Shown in pieces: positions 19,606 through 27,655 of a DNA stretch of 64,000 nucleotides. The stretch spans positions 310,001 through 374,000 of the forward strand of contig NZ_FNAN01000003.1 in the NCBI RefSeq assembly GCF_900101885.1, in the 5' to 3' direction. This DNA is from Dyadobacter soli (lineage in GTDB: Bacteria > Bacteroidota > Bacteroidia > Cytophagales > Spirosomataceae). Both the position numbers and the translations under genes were made by a program. How positions within the stretch are numbered: position 1 is the first letter of the stretch; each line of letters starts with the position of its first letter. The notes under the pieces are model-generated. The model was given only the letters and a program-made list of their open reading frames with translations. It was not told the origin of the DNA and ran no database searches.

Positions 19606-20871
19606 TTAAATATACTTTCTGACCGGGTCGATTTTTCTCAATGGAATGGCTATCAGCCAGCTGCCTAGTAGTGTAGCGGAAAATGTAATCACGAACTTGG
19701 CGAATGCGGGAAGTTGGGCACCAAGTAACAGATACTGCGTCCAGATGACGAATGGATAGTGCAGGAGATAAATTAAGTAAGCATTTTCCGAAAGGGAATC
19801 CCATACCGCATGTGGTTTTTTGAACAATGCGCGAAAGGTGGTCATGAAAGCAATGCAGCTGAATGTAGCTGACAAAACATAGTTCGAGAAGTAAAGCAGA
19901 TAGCCAGCGAACTCGGATAAGCTGCCTTGTTTTACGAGGTCGGTGAGCAATGGTGGTGTAATTGTAAGTGACGTATATGCACCAGCGCACATTAGCAGCC
20001 AAAGTGGCCACCGCCTGACGAGGGGAGCGGAAATGGCGAAGATGCCCTCGTTAAAATGTACTTTGCCCAGCCAGATACCGAGCAGGAAGTATCCGAAATA
20101 CCAGGCGGCACGGCTGACCTGGAAATCGAATGGGCCAAAGCCCGTCCATTTGCCGGGACCTAGCCAGAATGCGAAGGGGACGTAGAGCATGAACGTGAAG
20201 CCAAACCAAAGCAGGATTGTGCGGGATGGTCCGCTTGGCCGTCGTGCGTGAGGGTGTAGATTTGCATCTGCCGCCGCATATGCGGGGGAGGCCATTTCTT
20301 CGGCTGATTTGATGGGTGATGCATATGCGGGTGAAGGCAACCCGGCGGGTGTGGAGACTTTTTTCGCAAAGACGGCATAAATCAATGCGAATATGACATT
20401 GAATGTAAACAGGACCCATATGAACCAGGGCGGCCCAACCGGCCATTGCTCCACGACGAAGAAATCCTTTATATACGCAGGCAAGTGGGCGCTTCCGTGT
20501 GCGATCAGGTATGCGGGATAGTGGGCAATGAGGTTAAGGATAGTGCCTCCGATGAGGAAGGGAATGAAGAGCCGGTAAAATCTGTCACGGACAAATGCGC
20601 CGGGGCCTTTTCGCTGAATGCTTTTGATCACAAAAAGACCTGCGATGAGGAACATCAGCGACATGAAAAATACGTCGTTGAAATTTTCAAAGATGTCGAG
20701 GCCGATCCAGCAGCGGTTGTCGACAATCGGATGCGTGGACCGAATGTAAGCCACTTTGTCAAAACGCGCGAAAGTGGTGTAAGCCAGAGAGGAATGGTGG
20801 GCAACCACCAGGACGGTTAAGAAAGAACGGAGATAATCTATCCAAAGAGTTCGGCTTGGTACTTGCGGCAT
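19606..20871 (-). CDS. Acyltransferase-3 family membrane protein (OpgC-like)
   Basis: 421 residues with about ten membrane helices and the acyltransferase-3 start (LWIDYLRSFLTVLVVAHHSS, with catalytic-type His near residue 26). The group includes OpgC, which succinylates periplasmic glucans, and O-acetyltransferases of surface sugars. A cytoplasmic or periplasmic loop near residues 175-220 contains an Ala-Pro-Ser-rich stretch with SPAYA twice, encoded by repeated GCATATGCGGG; this loop looks like an expansion. It lies between the sigma gene and the HicBA pair. Substrate unknown. Confidence 0.85.
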   Translation of the reverse strand: MPQVPSRTLWIDYLRSFLTVLVVAHHSSLAYTTFARFDKVAYIRSTHPIVDNRCWIGLDIFENFNDVFFMSLMFLIAGLFVIKSIQRKGPGAFVRDRFYRLFIPFLIGGTILNLIAHYPAYLIAHGSAHLPAYIKDFFVVEQWPVGPPWFIWVLFTFNVIFALIYAVFAKKVSTPAGLPSPAYASPIKSAEEMASPAYAAADANLHPHARRPSGPSRTILLWFGFTFMLYVPFAFWLGPGKWTGFGPFDFQVSRAAWYFGYFLLGIWLGKVHFNEGIFAISAPLVRRWPLWLLMCAGAYTSLTITPPLLTDLVKQGSLSEFAGYLLYFSNYVLSATFSCIAFMTTFRALFKKPHAVWDSLSENAYLIYLLHYPFVIWTQYLLLGAQLPAFAKFVITFSATLLGSWLIAIPLRKIDPVRKYI

Positions 20872-20993
20872 GGTTACAAATTAAGTACCGAAAAGATGCA
20901 TGAAATGAACTCCCGGTTGCACGAGGTTGTAATTTTAAAGACGAATGGATGGAGATTTTGAACTGGGAATGACGGGCTCCGGAACAGCGCAGC

Positions 20994-21605
20994 TTAAAAT
21001 TGCAGTGCGAAGCAAAGTAACAACAGGTTGCTGATCGGATGAATGTGCTGTTTCAGTGCGGTAATGGCTTTGAAAAGCAGGTTGGCTACCGACTGCCGGT
21101 TTACCTGCATAAGGTCGGCTATTTGCTCGTTGTCCATGCCTTCGAAATATTTCAGAAAAACGGCCTCCTTCTGACGGCGGGGCAGTTCGTCGATGGCGCA
21201 GCGTACTTTGACCTGATTTTCACTCAGTAACTCGTTCCGTTCGATCTCGGTTTCTACCGTCTGATAATCGGAAACCTGGCCGGCCTCATCAATATCCAGA
21301 AGCGGGTGGGAGCCGTTGCTGCGACGAAACTCCTGCATGAGCTGGTTGCGCAATGCACGAAGGAAGTAAATGGCAACAAACTGGATTTGAATGTTCTGGC
21401 GCCTTTCCCAGATGTGGATCATCAGATCCTGGATCGCGTCTTTGATGAATTCCCTGTCGGTGGTAAAGTTGCAGGCGTAGTTGAACAAGGTGCGGTATTG
21501 CTTATCGGCAAGCTGGCAAAATGCCAGACTGTCCCCGGCCTGGCTTTGATGCCAGAGATTTAAAAGAACTTCATTCTCTTCGGCTATGCGTTGCTTCTTG
21601 TTCAA
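20994..21605 (-). CDS. ECF-type RNA polymerase sigma factor, locus 1
   Basis: 203 residues with sigma region 2 (LFNYACNFTTDREFIKDAIQ, HIWERRQNI) and region 4 (LPRRQKEAVFLKYFEGM, then a helix-turn-helix at VNRQSVANLLFKAI). It belongs to the FecI-like/Bacteroidetes expansion group. It probably pairs with the FecR at 16880-17986, although about 3 kb now separates them. It could instead be regulated by an anti-sigma elsewhere. The C-terminal tail (SNLLLLCFALQF) is hydrophobic and unusual. An inverted repeat lies just before the start. Confidence 0.92.
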   Translation of the reverse strand: MNKKQRIAEENEVLLNLWHQSQAGDSLAFCQLADKQYRTLFNYACNFTTDREFIKDAIQDLMIHIWERRQNIQIQFVAIYFLRALRNQLMQEFRRSNGSHPLLDIDEAGQVSDYQTVETEIERNELLSENQVKVRCAIDELPRRQKEAVFLKYFEGMDNEQIADLMQVNRQSVANLLFKAITALKQHIHPISNLLLLCFALQF

Positions 21606-21617
21606 TTCTTGTCGGGT

Positions 21618-21636
21618 CAGTTAAACAAATTAACTG
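21618..21636. promoter_or_regulatory. CAGTTAA-N5-TTAACTG inverted repeat before the sigma gene
   Basis: A perfect 7-bp inverted repeat with a 5-nt centre lies 13 nt before the sigma start codon. On the minus strand TTAATTTG, a 7/8 match to TAnnTTTG, overlaps it. It is a candidate operator or 5' mRNA hairpin. Confidence 0.4.
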
Positions 21637-21727
21637 TTTAATAACGATAATCTGAAATATAAGTCCGACTTTATTTTTAGTGAGCGAATTTAATGTTGAG
21701 TAATGTAGGTATGTCGAAATAAAAGTT

Positions 21728-21882
21728 CGGGAGAGGGGAGGAAGGGAGGAAGGGTAGGATGGAAGAAAGGGAAGAAGGGAGGAACGGAGGATGGAGGAAG
21801 GGGAGGAATGGAGGATGGAAGAAGGGGAGGATGGAGAAGTTGGGGTACATTTTCCTCCCTTTTCTCCTTCCTCCATTCCTCC
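21728..21882. repeat. Long GGA-rich degenerate repeat ending in a hairpin, after the RidA gene
   Basis: A run of GGAGG/GGAAGG units (21728-21835) is followed by a complementary CCT-rich stretch. 21802-21831 and 21853-21882 pair over 30 bases with about five mismatches and a 21-nt loop. It begins 6 nt past the RidA stop on the minus strand and fills most of the gap to the sigma gene. Strand asymmetry is extreme. An apparent Ser/Pro/Leu-rich frame inside it is not a gene. Confidence 0.85.
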
Positions 21883-21888
21883 TATGAA

Positions 21889-22356
21889 TCAGACATAAGC
21901 AATACAATCGATTTCGACGAGTGAATCGCCTGGGACGCCGCCGTAAACGGCTACGGTGGTGCGGCATGGGGGTTTGCTGCCGAAACGGCCTTTGTAGGCT
22001 TCGTTCATGGCTTTGTAGTCGTTCAGGTCGTGGAGGAACACGGAGCATTTAAGCACTTTTTCCATCGAAGAACCTGCTTTGATCAACTCTTTTTCCAGCT
22101 CGTCGAGCACGTGTTTGGTATGCGCGGTGATGTCGCCGTCGAAGTGGGCACCTTTACCTGCTACGAAAACAAGGTTGTTATACTTGGTATGGCCAGAGAA
22201 AAGGGGAACGTCCTGATACATTTCCACGTCGCCCACTTCTTTTTGAGGTGCGGCTGCTGCTACCCCTGCATTGGCTTTGGACGCAACGCCGATACCGGCG
22301 ATGCCTGCAACGGAGGCAAAAAGTTTTTTGATAAGAGATCTTCTTTCAGATTTCAT
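21889..22356 (-). CDS. Exported RidA/YjgF-family protein
   Basis: 155 residues. The leader (SERRSLIKK followed by a hydrophobic stretch to SKANA) has a twin-arginine pattern. The rest is a RidA domain with the key Arg132 in PPCRTTVAVYG and Glu148 in VEIDCIAYV. RidA hydrolyses reactive enamines and imines made by PLP enzymes. An exported copy in the same direction as an exported SelA-like PLP enzyme suggests that it clears the imine product in the periplasm. Last gene of locus 2, 38 nt after the dehydrogenase. Confidence 0.9.
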   Translation of the reverse strand: MKSERRSLIKKLFASVAGIAGIGVASKANAGVAAAAPQKEVGDVEMYQDVPLFSGHTKYNNLVFVAGKGAHFDGDITAHTKHVLDELEKELIKAGSSMEKVLKCSVFLHDLNDYKAMNEAYKGRFGSKPPCRTTVAVYGGVPGDSLVEIDCIAYV

Positions 22357-22394
22357 AACAGATTAATTAAAGTTATATGTAGAACGAGATGTAA

Positions 22395-23876
22395 TTACGA
22401 GTTTTTCTTTTTGGCTTTTTTGGCCAGCTTGTCGTTGGCAGGCAATGTGATTTTCCACATGCTGCCACCGGCTTTGTTACCACCTTGCTTGCCGCCGTAT
22501 TCGATGATATACAATGTGTTACCGATAAGTAATGCATCGGTGGGGGCGGTGAAGTTGTTAATGATACTGGTTGTTTTGGTTTTGTAATTGTCGGTTTTCT
22601 TGTCGTACGTCATTTCCATGTGCAGCAGGTCCTTGCCATACCTGCGCAATGGGTTTGGATTGACGACACCATTACGCGGACCGCCGGTGTAACGGATCAC
22701 GAAGCCGTCACCGGTGAGGTCTTTGCCCAATGCATTGTGTGTATCGAAGAAGATGCCCAGCGGGGAAGAGTGCGCATTGAATGTGCCCACGGTAACGCCG
22801 GTGGTGTCGCCGTCCATAACGACACCGGTTTTACGGTCGCGGTACTCGTTGGCGTCGGGGCCCAGGTTCTGTACCGAGGGCGAGAATGTCACTCCGGCCG
22901 GCCGTTTCGGGAAGTCGGGATCGTTGTGGAAGTATTTCATGAGGAATGCGAATGCAAACTTGCTCAGGAATGGGTCTTTCTCGGGATCGGGGTTGAAATC
23001 AGGAAACTGCTGCGGGTTTTCGATGCCGCCCATTACCCAGGGAAAGCCATAGTGATGGCCCTTGCGTACCCAGAACATGTCCTCGGGGTGGTCGTAGTCG
23101 CCGGAATTGGAAACAGCGAACAAGTTGCCCTTTGCATCGAAGGCCATGTCGTAGGCATTACGGATGCCTTCTGCGAAAATGTAGCCGTCGGCTTTCAGCT
23201 TGGCGAGGTCTGTTGAAAGCAACAGGTCTTTGGAGTTGATCGGGAAGCGGAAGATGTTCGCGGTAAGCGCATTATCGCGGGCATTGGGGTATTCGCCGCC
23301 GTTGTCCTGCACCTCGCCGTGGTCGGTGCGGGCGCCGGTGTTGACGTAAATGTATTTACCGTCCGGGCTGATTTCCAATGCATTCCAGCCATGGTCGAAG
23401 GTGGTTTTGTTGGCGCCGTATTCAACAGTATTGAAAACGACCGTCATTTCAGGTTTGTCCGCTCCCTTTGTCATTTCGTAGCGGACCATCCTGCCCTTGT
23501 TGCCTTTATTGTTGTTAACGCTCACATTTCCGGCCAGGAAGAGGGTATTGCCGTGAAATGCAGCGCCTTGCAAGCGCGGGATGCCGTGGTCTTCGACGGA
23601 TAGCAGCTTTTTGCTCACGGGCTTGCCATCCTCGATGACGATTTTAACCACGTCCCCGAAAAATGTCGTGTAGTACATTTCACCGGTGACAGGGTGCTGG
23701 ATAAGGCGGACCGCTTCCGGTTCCACTTTCATGTACTCCTCAATGGTGATGTCGTCGCGAAGTGCTTTTGGGACAGACGTGGAGACGTCCCGTTGTTGTC
23801 CGAAAATAGGAAACGTCAGGCCCAGGGCGAGCGCCGACGCGAATCCGGACTTGATAATGCGGCCGTAATGTAACAT
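22395..23876 (-). CDS. Exported six-bladed beta-propeller dehydrogenase-like protein (sorbosone/glucose dehydrogenase type)
   Basis: About 493 residues with a Sec-type signal (MLHYGRIIKSGFASALALGL). The propeller resembles PQQ-dependent glucose/sorbosone dehydrogenases: WNALEISPDGKYIYVNTGAR, AEGIRNAYDMAFDAKGNLF and a final GGSMWKITL blade. It would oxidise a sugar or alcohol in the periplasm; PQQ use is presumed from family resemblance. It ends in a Lys-rich tail. Met at 23876 is chosen because the frame to 23909 lacks a hydrophobic leader. The cytochrome c gene 80 nt upstream could take its electrons. Confidence 0.8.
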   Translation of the reverse strand: MLHYGRIIKSGFASALALGLTFPIFGQQRDVSTSVPKALRDDITIEEYMKVEPEAVRLIQHPVTGEMYYTTFFGDVVKIVIEDGKPVSKKLLSVEDHGIPRLQGAAFHGNTLFLAGNVSVNNNKGNKGRMVRYEMTKGADKPEMTVVFNTVEYGANKTTFDHGWNALEISPDGKYIYVNTGARTDHGEVQDNGGEYPNARDNALTANIFRFPINSKDLLLSTDLAKLKADGYIFAEGIRNAYDMAFDAKGNLFAVSNSGDYDHPEDMFWVRKGHHYGFPWVMGGIENPQQFPDFNPDPEKDPFLSKFAFAFLMKYFHNDPDFPKRPAGVTFSPSVQNLGPDANEYRDRKTGVVMDGDTTGVTVGTFNAHSSPLGIFFDTHNALGKDLTGDGFVIRYTGGPRNGVVNPNPLRRYGKDLLHMEMTYDKKTDNYKTKTTSIINNFTAPTDALLIGNTLYIIEYGGKQGGNKAGGSMWKITLPANDKLAKKAKKKNS

Positions 23877-23907
23877 AGTGTTTTTATGGGGTTTAGGTAA
23901 TTCTTTC

Positions 23908-23955
23908 AATCGGCGGTCAGCGGTCAGCCGTCGGCGGTCGGCCGTCAGCCGTCAA
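23908..23955. repeat. CGGTCAG-type degenerate heptamer repeat after cytochrome c
   Basis: Several variants of CGGTCAG/CCGTCGG stand in tandem and end one base before the cytochrome c stop codon. It does not make a good long hairpin. It uses the same motif family as 26278-26345. Confidence 0.7.
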
Positions 23956-23956
23956 T

Positions 23957-24388
23957 TTACTCCGTTTTGCCCAAATGCCGGATGTACGCCACGAGCTGCC
24001 AGCGCTGCTCGGCGGTGAACACATCCTGAAACGGAGGCATATTGCCACGTCCGTTCGACATTTTCCAGAACAGCGAGCCGTCGCTTTGGGCTTTTACCAG
24101 CGTATCGTGGAAATTGGCTGGTTTTTGTCCTAATGCCCCACCTGCGGCGCCGTCGCCGTAACCGCTTTCGCCGTGGCAGGAAGAGCAATACAATGTAAAC
24201 AGCTCTTCGCCCTGTGCGAGGGTGAGCGGCTCCTCGTGAAAAGGGCTTTTCAGCGTATCCGCCCAGGCGGGAGCCTTCCACGAGTCCTGGGAATTGTGTG
24301 TGAAAGTATTCTTTTCGGAAGAAAACCCAGCGAGGCCGATCCCGGAAAGAATGATGAAGCTTGCGGCTATGATATTGTTTTTCAACAT
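23957..24388 (-). CDS. Periplasmic class I cytochrome c
   Basis: 143 residues with a signal peptide and one haem site, CSSCH at 68-72, with a likely axial Met in GNMPPF. It should carry electrons from the neighbouring beta-propeller dehydrogenases to the respiratory chain. It lies between the stand-alone dehydrogenase and the dehydrogenase-cytochrome fusion on the same strand. The leader contains a FSS segment without a lipobox Cys, so it is probably soluble or anchored by the uncleaved helix. Confidence 0.92.
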   Translation of the reverse strand: MLKNNIIAASFIILSGIGLAGFSSEKNTFTHNSQDSWKAPAWADTLKSPFHEEPLTLAQGEELFTLYCSSCHGESGYGDGAAGGALGQKPANFHDTLVKAQSDGSLFWKMSNGRGNMPPFQDVFTAEQRWQLVAYIRHLGKTE

Positions 24389-24420
24389 GAATATACAGAA
24401 ATGGTGAATTAGTTACTTTG

Positions 24421-24499
24421 CCATTCTTCCTCCAACCCCTTAGGAACACTCAATTGCCGGAGAGTAATATCCGCTTAAACGGGGTTGGAAGATGAATGG
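24421..24499. repeat. 19-bp inverted repeat after the dehydrogenase-cytochrome gene
   Basis: 24421-24439 and 24481-24499 are reverse complements at 17 of 19 bases, with a 41-nt spacer. It lies 12 nt past the stop codon of the gene at 24512-26245 and could mark or protect the mRNA end. Confidence 0.7.
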
Positions 24500-24511
24500 C
24501 GTAATATCCTG

Positions 24512-26245
24512 TTATTTGAGCGACGCCCGCACTTTGGCCACCTCCTCCGTCGTGATCGGGCTTGCGCTGTTTCCGAAATTGCTCCGGATGTGGGTCAGTA
24601 CCTCGGAGATTTCCTCGTCCTTCAAAAAGCTGTGCTGCGGCATTACATTGTTATAGGCCTGGCCTATCACCTCGATGGGCCCTTCCAGGCCATTCAACAA
24701 TACCTTGATCAGCCGCTCTTTGTCGCCGGTAACCCATTCGGCACCACCCAATGGCGGGAAGCGCTGCGAATCGCCCATGCCATTGCGCTGGTGGCAGGCC
24801 GTGCAATACACGCTGTACACTTTTCCACCGGCTACGGGCTTGTCTTTGTCAAGGTTATCGTTCACGAAGTCGGGCGTGCGAATGTGCGTCATGGACTTGC
24901 GCTCCTCCATTTTGGCGAGCGCAGGCTTCGCAAATTTCTTCTTGTTACCCTTATAAGTCACTTTCCAGATCTTGCCTTTCTCGGTTTCGGCAATGTAAAT
25001 GGAGCCATCAGGGCCCATTGCGATACCCATCGGGCGGTATACCGCATCGCTTACGTTTACGATAGGGTCGAGGCCGGCGAAACCGTCCGCAAAAATCTCG
25101 TATTCTCCGGCTACCTGGCCGTTTTTAAAGGGCACAAAACCAATAAAATAGCTCGATTGCGGATACGGAGCGCGGTTGGTGGAGCCGTGGAATGCGATGA
25201 ATGAGCCGTTTTTGTAATGCTCCGGAAACTGAGCGCCCTGGTAAAAAAGAATATCATTAGGCGCCCAGTGGCCGGGAAAACCGATTAGTGGCTTTTCGTA
25301 CTGATCGCATTCACCCACAATTTTACCATCACCACCATATTCAGGATTCAGTACTTTTTTCGACTGCATTTGATCCCAATAGCAATAGGGCCAGCCCGCG
25401 TGGGTACCTTCTTTAACCCTCAAAAACTCTTCCGAAGGCAGCAATGCGCTTTGCCAGCCGTTGTAAAGCTGAGGCCAGAGGCGCAGCAGATCGTCGCGGC
25501 CGTGTTGTACCGCGTACAGGTTGTTATCCTGGAAATTCCAGTCCAACGCGACCACGCTTCGCAAGCCCGTCGCAAACTTGGTACCGTCTTTTTGCAACTG
25601 ACCGGTCTTGTTCGCATCGAATTTCCAGATACCGCCATGGTCTTCCAGGATAGGGCACGGCATCATCCCTTTCGAGCCAGGCGTACGGTTTTGCTCCTGG
25701 CAGCAGTTGGAATTGGCCCCGAACGGGACGTACATAAAACCCTTATCATCAAATGTGATGGGCTTCGCAATGTGCTCGTGCATGCCGTGCGGGTGATCGT
25801 CGGTCAGTATCACCTCTTCCGGGCTTTCCGGTACCAGCTGGCCGGGAGTGAGTTTGTAGCGATAAACGACCAGCTCGGAGCTGAAATAGAGATAGCCTTT
25901 GTAAATGCGCATGGCCGTACCGTAGGCACGTTCTTTCGCTGCACCACCGAAACGCTTGATAATGTCCGCACGACCGTCCTTGTTCGTATCGCGCAATGCG
26001 ATAACGGATTCGCCCTTGTCGGCAAACCGCGCTTTCACATAAATATCGCCATTGTCATTCACCGCAATGTGCCGCGCACGGCCGGGAAGACTGTCTACCA
26101 CCACCGTAGCCTCGAATCCATCCGGCAAAAACAGGCCGCCATTTTTGGTATTAACAACCGGCAAGTCCCGGTCAGAATGCTGCGTAAAGCCCAATGCCAG
26201 AAGCACAAGGAGGGAAGCAGACCATTTTAAGCGTTTTTTTAACAT
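24512..26245 (-). CDS. Exported beta-propeller dehydrogenase fused to cytochrome c
   Basis: 577 residues: signal peptide, a sorbosone/glucose-dehydrogenase-like propeller (about 35-450, with RARHIAVNDNGDIYV, GLRSVVALDWNFQDNNLY, YRPMGIAMGPDGSIYIAETE), then a cytochrome c domain with CTACH at 481-485 and probable axial Met535. The domain order allows direct transfer from a PQQ-type centre to haem. A cysteine pair in NSNCCQEQNRTPG (near 180) may be structural. It follows the second amidohydrolase by 103 nt. It is likely to oxidise the deacylated substrate or a sugar part in the periplasm. Confidence 0.86.
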   Translation of the reverse strand: MLKKRLKWSASLLVLLALGFTQHSDRDLPVVNTKNGGLFLPDGFEATVVVDSLPGRARHIAVNDNGDIYVKARFADKGESVIALRDTNKDGRADIIKRFGGAAKERAYGTAMRIYKGYLYFSSELVVYRYKLTPGQLVPESPEEVILTDDHPHGMHEHIAKPITFDDKGFMYVPFGANSNCCQEQNRTPGSKGMMPCPILEDHGGIWKFDANKTGQLQKDGTKFATGLRSVVALDWNFQDNNLYAVQHGRDDLLRLWPQLYNGWQSALLPSEEFLRVKEGTHAGWPYCYWDQMQSKKVLNPEYGGDGKIVGECDQYEKPLIGFPGHWAPNDILFYQGAQFPEHYKNGSFIAFHGSTNRAPYPQSSYFIGFVPFKNGQVAGEYEIFADGFAGLDPIVNVSDAVYRPMGIAMGPDGSIYIAETEKGKIWKVTYKGNKKKFAKPALAKMEERKSMTHIRTPDFVNDNLDKDKPVAGGKVYSVYCTACHQRNGMGDSQRFPPLGGAEWVTGDKERLIKVLLNGLEGPIEVIGQAYNNVMPQHSFLKDEEISEVLTHIRSNFGNSASPITTEEVAKVRASLK

Positions 26246-26277
26246 AGGTCAATTAAGAGGGGTTCAGGTGATTATGT

Positions 26278-26345
26278 GTCGGCGGTCAGCGGTCGGTGGT
26301 CGGTGGTCTGTGGTCCGTTTGACCGCCGCCGGCCGACCGCCGACC
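26278..26345. repeat. CGGTCGG/TGGTCGG degenerate heptamer repeat with complementary half
   Basis: Variants of GGTCGGT run in tandem and then appear complemented (GACCGCCG, CCGACCGC). A GC-rich imperfect hairpin is therefore possible. It stands 3 nt past the stop codon of amidohydrolase 2. Confidence 0.75.
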
Positions 26346-26348
26346 ACT

Positions 26349-27602
26349 TTATTTCGTCAAATATATCGGCGCCGTAATGCCGTTCAAATCATAAACTATT
26401 TTTCCGCCCATGACGGTGAGCTCGCATTCCAGCTTTTCTTTGCCTGTTACTTTATAGCCGGTTTTGTCGTAGAAACCGAAATTTCCCTGCCGCATTGAAA
26501 ACACAGCCACGTCGGCGATAGCGCCTTCGGTAATGTGGCCGAGCTGCTCGCGGTGGATTACTTTGGCCGGTTCCCAGGTGCTGGCTTTGATGATTGCCGG
26601 CAGGTCCATACCCATATTATAGAATTTCGACATAATGCTCAGCATGTCCTTCATCGAGCCGTTCATGCTGCCGGTGTGAAGGTCGGTGCTGATGGTATTG
26701 GGGTAAAAACCAGCTTTCATGGCCGGGATCGCCTGCGAGTAATTGAAGCTTGCGCCGCCGTAGCCCACGTCGAATACAATGCCTCTTTTGCGTGCCGCTA
26801 TCGCGAACGGTTTTACTTTCTGCGTGGCTTCATCCACGATGGTTTCTCTGATGTTGCCTTCGAGCAACGTGTACGCGTGTGTGTATATGTCGCCCGGGCG
26901 AAGGTGTTTCATGAACAACTCTTCGAGCGGAAGGGGTGGTGTGCTGCCTCCGAAATCGACCATAACCGGCATGTTGGCCAGTTTTCCGGCTTTCACCGCA
27001 TTATCGACCGGTTTCCAGTCCTTTCCCTGGAAATGCGCTACCTTGAAACCCACCACATCATTGCGGTTTTTGATCGCGACGCCTGCGGCCAGTGTCGGGT
27101 CCATATCGGCGGTGTCCTGTTCCCAGTTTCCGCCGCGCATGCCTTGTCCTACAATGTTCAGAAACGAGAGTACGCGGGTTTTGGAATTGAAAATCACATT
27201 GTTTTTAAACTCTGAAAACGAATCCCAGCCTGCACCGCCCGCGTCGACGATCGTCGTCACGCCTACGCGGAAGGTGAAGCCGTCGGGTGGGACCGCCACC
27301 AAACCATTACTGAGGTAATGGTTTGGCTCGGTACCAAAAAACACGTGTCCATGAATATCGATCAATCCGGGTGTGACATACATCCCTTTGGCATCCACCA
27401 CCTGGCGAGCCTCCTTCGGATCGATATCCTTCGCCACTTTTTTGATCTTCCCTTCGAAAATACCGACATCCATCACCTGATTGATATTGTTCTTCGGGTC
27501 GATCACCGTGCCGCCTTTGATCAGAATGCTGTACGTCTGGGCATGGGAAGCCACGCCGAGCAGACATGCCAGAAATGTGAAAAGGATGGACCTGTGTTGC
27601 AT
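26349..27602 (-). CDS. Exported amidohydrolase/deacetylase family metallohydrolase (locus 2)
   Basis: 417 residues, a close paralogue of the gene at 10210-11484 with the same residue numbering of the metal site: His84/His86 (IDIHGH), Lys187 (VGFKVAHF), a metal His in IYTHAYT and catalytic Asp in TISTDLHTGS. The signal peptide is MQHRSILFTFLACLLGVASHAQ (cut after the last Ala-Gln). I infer periplasmic hydrolysis of an acyl ester or amide. It follows the SelA-like PLP enzyme by 53 nt. In other bacteria COG3964 amidohydrolases often neighbour SelA-like proteins, which supports a joint pathway. Confidence 0.9.
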   Translation of the reverse strand: MQHRSILFTFLACLLGVASHAQTYSILIKGGTVIDPKNNINQVMDVGIFEGKIKKVAKDIDPKEARQVVDAKGMYVTPGLIDIHGHVFFGTEPNHYLSNGLVAVPPDGFTFRVGVTTIVDAGGAGWDSFSEFKNNVIFNSKTRVLSFLNIVGQGMRGGNWEQDTADMDPTLAAGVAIKNRNDVVGFKVAHFQGKDWKPVDNAVKAGKLANMPVMVDFGGSTPPLPLEELFMKHLRPGDIYTHAYTLLEGNIRETIVDEATQKVKPFAIAARKRGIVFDVGYGGASFNYSQAIPAMKAGFYPNTISTDLHTGSMNGSMKDMLSIMSKFYNMGMDLPAIIKASTWEPAKVIHREQLGHITEGAIADVAVFSMRQGNFGFYDKTGYKVTGKEKLECELTVMGGKIVYDLNGITAPIYLTK

Positions 27603-27655
27603 TGTACTTCTTGAAAAGGTTGGGGTTTAGGAATGTTAAATGGTACTGTACATAT

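Noticed and set aside
17987..21000. Integrative element with att sites
   Set aside because: No integrase, transposase, tRNA target or terminal direct repeats were found at the edges.
21571..21876. Ser/Pro/Leu-rich frame in the GGA tract
   Set aside because: It is the translation of a low-complexity DNA repeat and overlaps the sigma gene; no coding evidence.
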